From the NCBI RefSeq assembly GCF_029836165.1, contig NZ_JAOEBG010000014.1, forward strand, positions 62,001 through 126,000: a stretch of DNA of 64,000 nt, written 5' to 3'. The position numbers and the translations under genes are program-made. Positions 60,934 through 64,000 of this stretch are shown piece after piece; position 1 is the stretch's first letter; each line of letters starts with the position of its first letter. The stretch comes from Pseudomonas sp. GD04091 (lineage in GTDB: Bacteria; Pseudomonadota; Gammaproteobacteria; Pseudomonadales; Pseudomonadaceae). Below the pieces are notes generated by a model, which saw only the letters and a program-made list of their open reading frames with translations, did no database searches and was not told where the DNA came from.

Positions 60934-62985
60934 TTGAAGCTGGAATTTCGGAACAGCTTATCGGTCAAGTTGCTCAGGGTCGTGCTGCTCTCGGCGTTGG
61001 CTGTCGGCGTCGTCCTCAGTTGCGCGCAGATCGTCTACGACGGATACAAGACCCGCCAGGCCGTGAACAACGATGCCCAGCGCATCCTCGACATGTTCCG
61101 CGACCCCTCGACGCAAGCCGTGTACAGCCTTGACCGGGAAATGGGCATGCAGGTAATGGAGGGCCTGTTCCAGGACGAATCGGTGCGCATGGCGTCCATC
61201 GGCCATCCCAACGAGACCATGCTGGCGGAAAAATCCCGCCCGATGCAGGACATGGCCATGCGCTGGCTGACCGACCTCATCCTCGGCCAGGAACGCACCT
61301 ACACCACGCAACTGGTCGGCCGTGGCCCCTACAGCGAATATTACGGCGACCTGAGCATCACCCTCGACACCTCTCGCTATGGCAAGGACTTCCTGGTCAA
61401 CGCCGTGATCATCTTCGTCTCCGGTGTCCTGCGCGCCCTGGCCATGGGCCTGGTGCTGTACCTGGTCTACCACTGGCTGCTGACCAAACCGCTGTCGAAG
61501 ATCATCGAGCACCTTACCCAGATCAACCCCGACCGCCCCAGTCAGCACCAGATTCCCCTGCTCAAGGGGCACGAGCGCAACGAGCTGGGCATCTGGGTCA
61601 ACACCGCCAACCAGCTGCTGGCCTCCATCGAGCGCAACACCCACCTGCGCCACGAAGCGGAAAACAGCCTGCAACGCATGGCCCAGTACGATTTCCTCAC
61701 TGGCCTGCCGAACCGCCAGCAGCTGCAGCAACAGCTGGACAAGATCCTCGTCGATGGCGGCCGCCTGCAACGCCGTGTCGCCGTACTCTGCGTGGGGCTG
61801 GACGACTTCAAGGGCATCAACGAACAGTTCAGCTACCAGGTCGGCGACCAACTGCTGCTGGCCCTGGCCGACCGCCTGCGCGCCCACAGCGGCCGCCTGG
61901 GCGCCCTCGCGCGGCTGGGCGGCGACCAGTTCGCCCTGGTCCAGGCCAACATCGAGCAACCCTACGAGGCCGCCGAGCTGGCGCAAAGCATCCTCGACGA
62001 CCTCGAAGCGCCCTTCGACCTCGATCACCAGCAGATCCGCCTGCGCGCCACCATCGGCATCACCCTGTTCCCCGAGGACGGCGACAGCACCGAGAAGCTG
62101 CTGCAGAAGGCCGAACAGACCATGACCCTGGCCAAGGCCCGCTCGCGCAACCGCTACCAGTTCTATATCGCCAGCGTCGACAGCGAGATGCGCCGCCGTC
62201 GCGAGCTGGAAAAGGACCTGCGCGAGGCCCTGCCGCGCAACCAGCTGTACCTGGTGTACCAGCCACAGATCAGCTACCGCGATCACCGCGTGGTCGGCGT
62301 CGAAGCCCTGCTGCGCTGGCAGCACCCGGAGCTGGGCATGGTCCCGCCCGACCAGTTCATCCCCCTGGCCGAACAGAACGGCAACATCATCAGCATCGGC
62401 GAATGGGTGCTCGACCAGGCATGCCGCCAACTGCGCGAATGGCACGACCTGGGCTTCGGCGAGCTGCGCATGGCGGTGAACCTTTCCACCGTGCAGCTGC
62501 ACCACAACGAGCTGCCACGGGTGGTCAACAACCTGCTGCAGGCCTACCGCCTGCCCCCGCGCAGCCTGGAGCTGGAAGTCACCGAGACCGGCCTGATGGA
62601 AGACATCAGTACCGCCGCCCAGCACCTGCTGAGCCTGCGCCGCTCCGGCGCCCTGATCGCCATCGACGACTTCGGCACCGGCTACTCGTCGCTCAGCTAC
62701 CTGAAGTCGCTGCCGCTGGACAAGATCAAGATCGACAAGAGTTTCGTCCAGGACCTGCTCGACGACGATGACGACGCCACCATCGTTCGCGCCATCATCC
62801 AGCTGGGCAAGAGCCTGGGGATGCAAGTGATCGCCGAAGGCGTGGAAACCGCCGAGCAGGAAAGCTACATCATCGCCCAGGGCTGCCACGAGGGTCAGGG
62901 CTACCACTACAGCAAACCGTTGTCCGCCCGCGAGCTGACCAGCTTCCTCAAGCAGGCGCAGCGCAACCAGGTCTCGGCGCTGTAA
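60934..62985 (+). CDS. bifA: c-di-GMP phosphodiesterase with degenerate GGDEF (BifA)
   Basis: Membrane enzyme that degrades c-di-GMP and so favours swimming and biofilm dispersal in P. putida and P. aeruginosa. It is 683 aa. A TM helix (about 8-32) and a second TM helix (about 165-187) flank a periplasmic region. A GGDEF domain with GGDQF (329-333) is probably inactive as a cyclase. An intact EAL domain (EALLRW 457-462; DDFGTGYSSLSYL later) follows. I choose TTG 60934 because AAGGAA lies 7 nt upstream; ATG 60886 would add 16 residues without a site. The position next to sodB matches P. aeruginosa bifA. Confidence 0.94.
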   Translation: MKLEFRNSLSVKLLRVVLLSALAVGVVLSCAQIVYDGYKTRQAVNNDAQRILDMFRDPSTQAVYSLDREMGMQVMEGLFQDESVRMASIGHPNETMLAEKSRPMQDMAMRWLTDLILGQERTYTTQLVGRGPYSEYYGDLSITLDTSRYGKDFLVNAVIIFVSGVLRALAMGLVLYLVYHWLLTKPLSKIIEHLTQINPDRPSQHQIPLLKGHERNELGIWVNTANQLLASIERNTHLRHEAENSLQRMAQYDFLTGLPNRQQLQQQLDKILVDGGRLQRRVAVLCVGLDDFKGINEQFSYQVGDQLLLALADRLRAHSGRLGALARLGGDQFALVQANIEQPYEAAELAQSILDDLEAPFDLDHQQIRLRATIGITLFPEDGDSTEKLLQKAEQTMTLAKARSRNRYQFYIASVDSEMRRRRELEKDLREALPRNQLYLVYQPQISYRDHRVVGVEALLRWQHPELGMVPPDQFIPLAEQNGNIISIGEWVLDQACRQLREWHDLGFGELRMAVNLSTVQLHHNELPRVVNNLLQAYRLPPRSLELEVTETGLMEDISTAAQHLLSLRRSGALIAIDDFGTGYSSLSYLKSLPLDKIKIDKSFVQDLLDDDDDATIVRAIIQLGKSLGMQVIAEGVETAEQESYIIAQGCHEGQGYHYSKPLSARELTSFLKQAQRNQVSAL

Positions 62986-63010
62986 CCCCCGCCAGCCTTG
63001 GCGGTGCACC

Positions 63011-63071
63011 GCAAACGGGCGTTTGCATGAAATGCGCGCCCTCCCCTTTACAGCAAATGCAAATCTTTCGC
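63011..63071 (+). promoter_or_regulatory. Candidate Fur box and dyad upstream of the imelysin gene
   Basis: GCAAATGCAAATCTTTCGC (63053-63071) matches the 19-bp Fur consensus at 12 of 19 positions and has an ATGCAAA/TTTCGCAT dyad. A second small dyad GCAAACGGGCGTTTGC lies at 63011-63026. They end 75 bp before the ATG. Iron control is inferred from the box and from imelysin-family biology. Confidence 0.5.
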
Positions 63072-63145
63072 ATGATGTGGCGGTTTCGCGTGCCACGGCG
63101 CACGGTCCACCCCATGGTCCAACCACACGACGCAGGAAACCAACA

Positions 63146-64000
<855 letters not shown>

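Overview
The window is a chromosomal segment from a Pseudomonas of the P. putida group. The evidence is the high GC content, the ttgR-ttgABC solvent/drug efflux locus, a pca protocatechuate cluster with PcaR boxes, a MvaT/TurA-type xenogeneic silencer, OlsBA, BifA, and many P. putida-style REP palindromes carrying a CGCTCCCAC core. It is mostly core genome. No CRISPR array, rRNA, tRNA, insertion sequence or prophage was found.

Layout. 0-8 kb holds the tail of a DHA2-type MFS exporter, then ttgR divergent from ttgABC. 8-12 kb holds an OprD-family porin, a LysR regulator, a Crp/Fnr-like regulator and an Mpo1-like membrane protein. 12-21.7 kb is the beta-ketoadipate pathway. One operon on the minus strand, pcaI-pcaJ-pcaF-pcaT-pcaB-pcaD-pcaC, is followed upstream by pcaK (4-hydroxybenzoate uptake) and pcaR (IclR activator). 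PcaR-like boxes lie before pcaI, pcaK and pcaR, and one also lies before the distant porin at 8.2 kb. 21.7-22.8 kb is a gene-poor stretch with a candidate small RNA and a small conserved-looking gene. 22.8-28 kb holds a Pit phosphate transporter, a HerA/DUF853-type ATPase and a PctA/McpG-type amino-acid chemoreceptor. 28-31 kb is a tightly overlapping trio (glycosyltransferase, DUF2334 deacetylase, UPF0104 membrane protein). 31-37 kb holds purU, the MvaT-family regulator, sbcB, a PilZ protein, a lipoprotein and pyruvate kinase. 37-39.5 kb holds a ferredoxin-type reductase and class I fumarase. 39.6-45.6 kb is an accessory-looking RHS/TccC-like locus made of three plus-strand genes. 45.6-51 kb is a minus-strand run (GNAT, DJ-1/PfpI, PLD/cardiolipin synthase, YceI, small Cys-rich protein, serine hydrolase, acyl-CoA dehydrogenase-like). 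51-64 kb holds olsBA, AcpH, an ArsR-MFS-XenB unit, a coiled-coil membrane protein, an epimerase, ArgP-like/ArgO-like genes, sodB, bifA and an imelysin-family lipoprotein cut by the window end.

How the genes work together. TtgR represses ttgABC, a three-part RND pump. PcaR with an aromatic-pathway inducer should switch on 4-hydroxybenzoate uptake (PcaK), conversion of carboxymuconate to succinyl-CoA plus acetyl-CoA (PcaB, C, D, IJ, F), and perhaps the porin. OlsB then OlsA make ornithine lipid. BifA lowers c-di-GMP, while a PilZ protein reads it. From memory of P. aeruginosa PAO1, the order pit ... chemoreceptor ... purU-mvaT-sbcB ... pyk-ferredoxin reductase-fumarase ... olsBA ... sodB-bifA-imelysin is broadly conserved. 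The RHS locus therefore looks like an insertion between fumarase and the GNAT gene.

The best candidates for something little described are the split RHS protein, whose C-terminal domain carries a His-Gly and an Ala-Cys motif like clan CD (caspase-like) proteases; the PcaR box before the porin; and the candidate small RNA divergent from pcaR.
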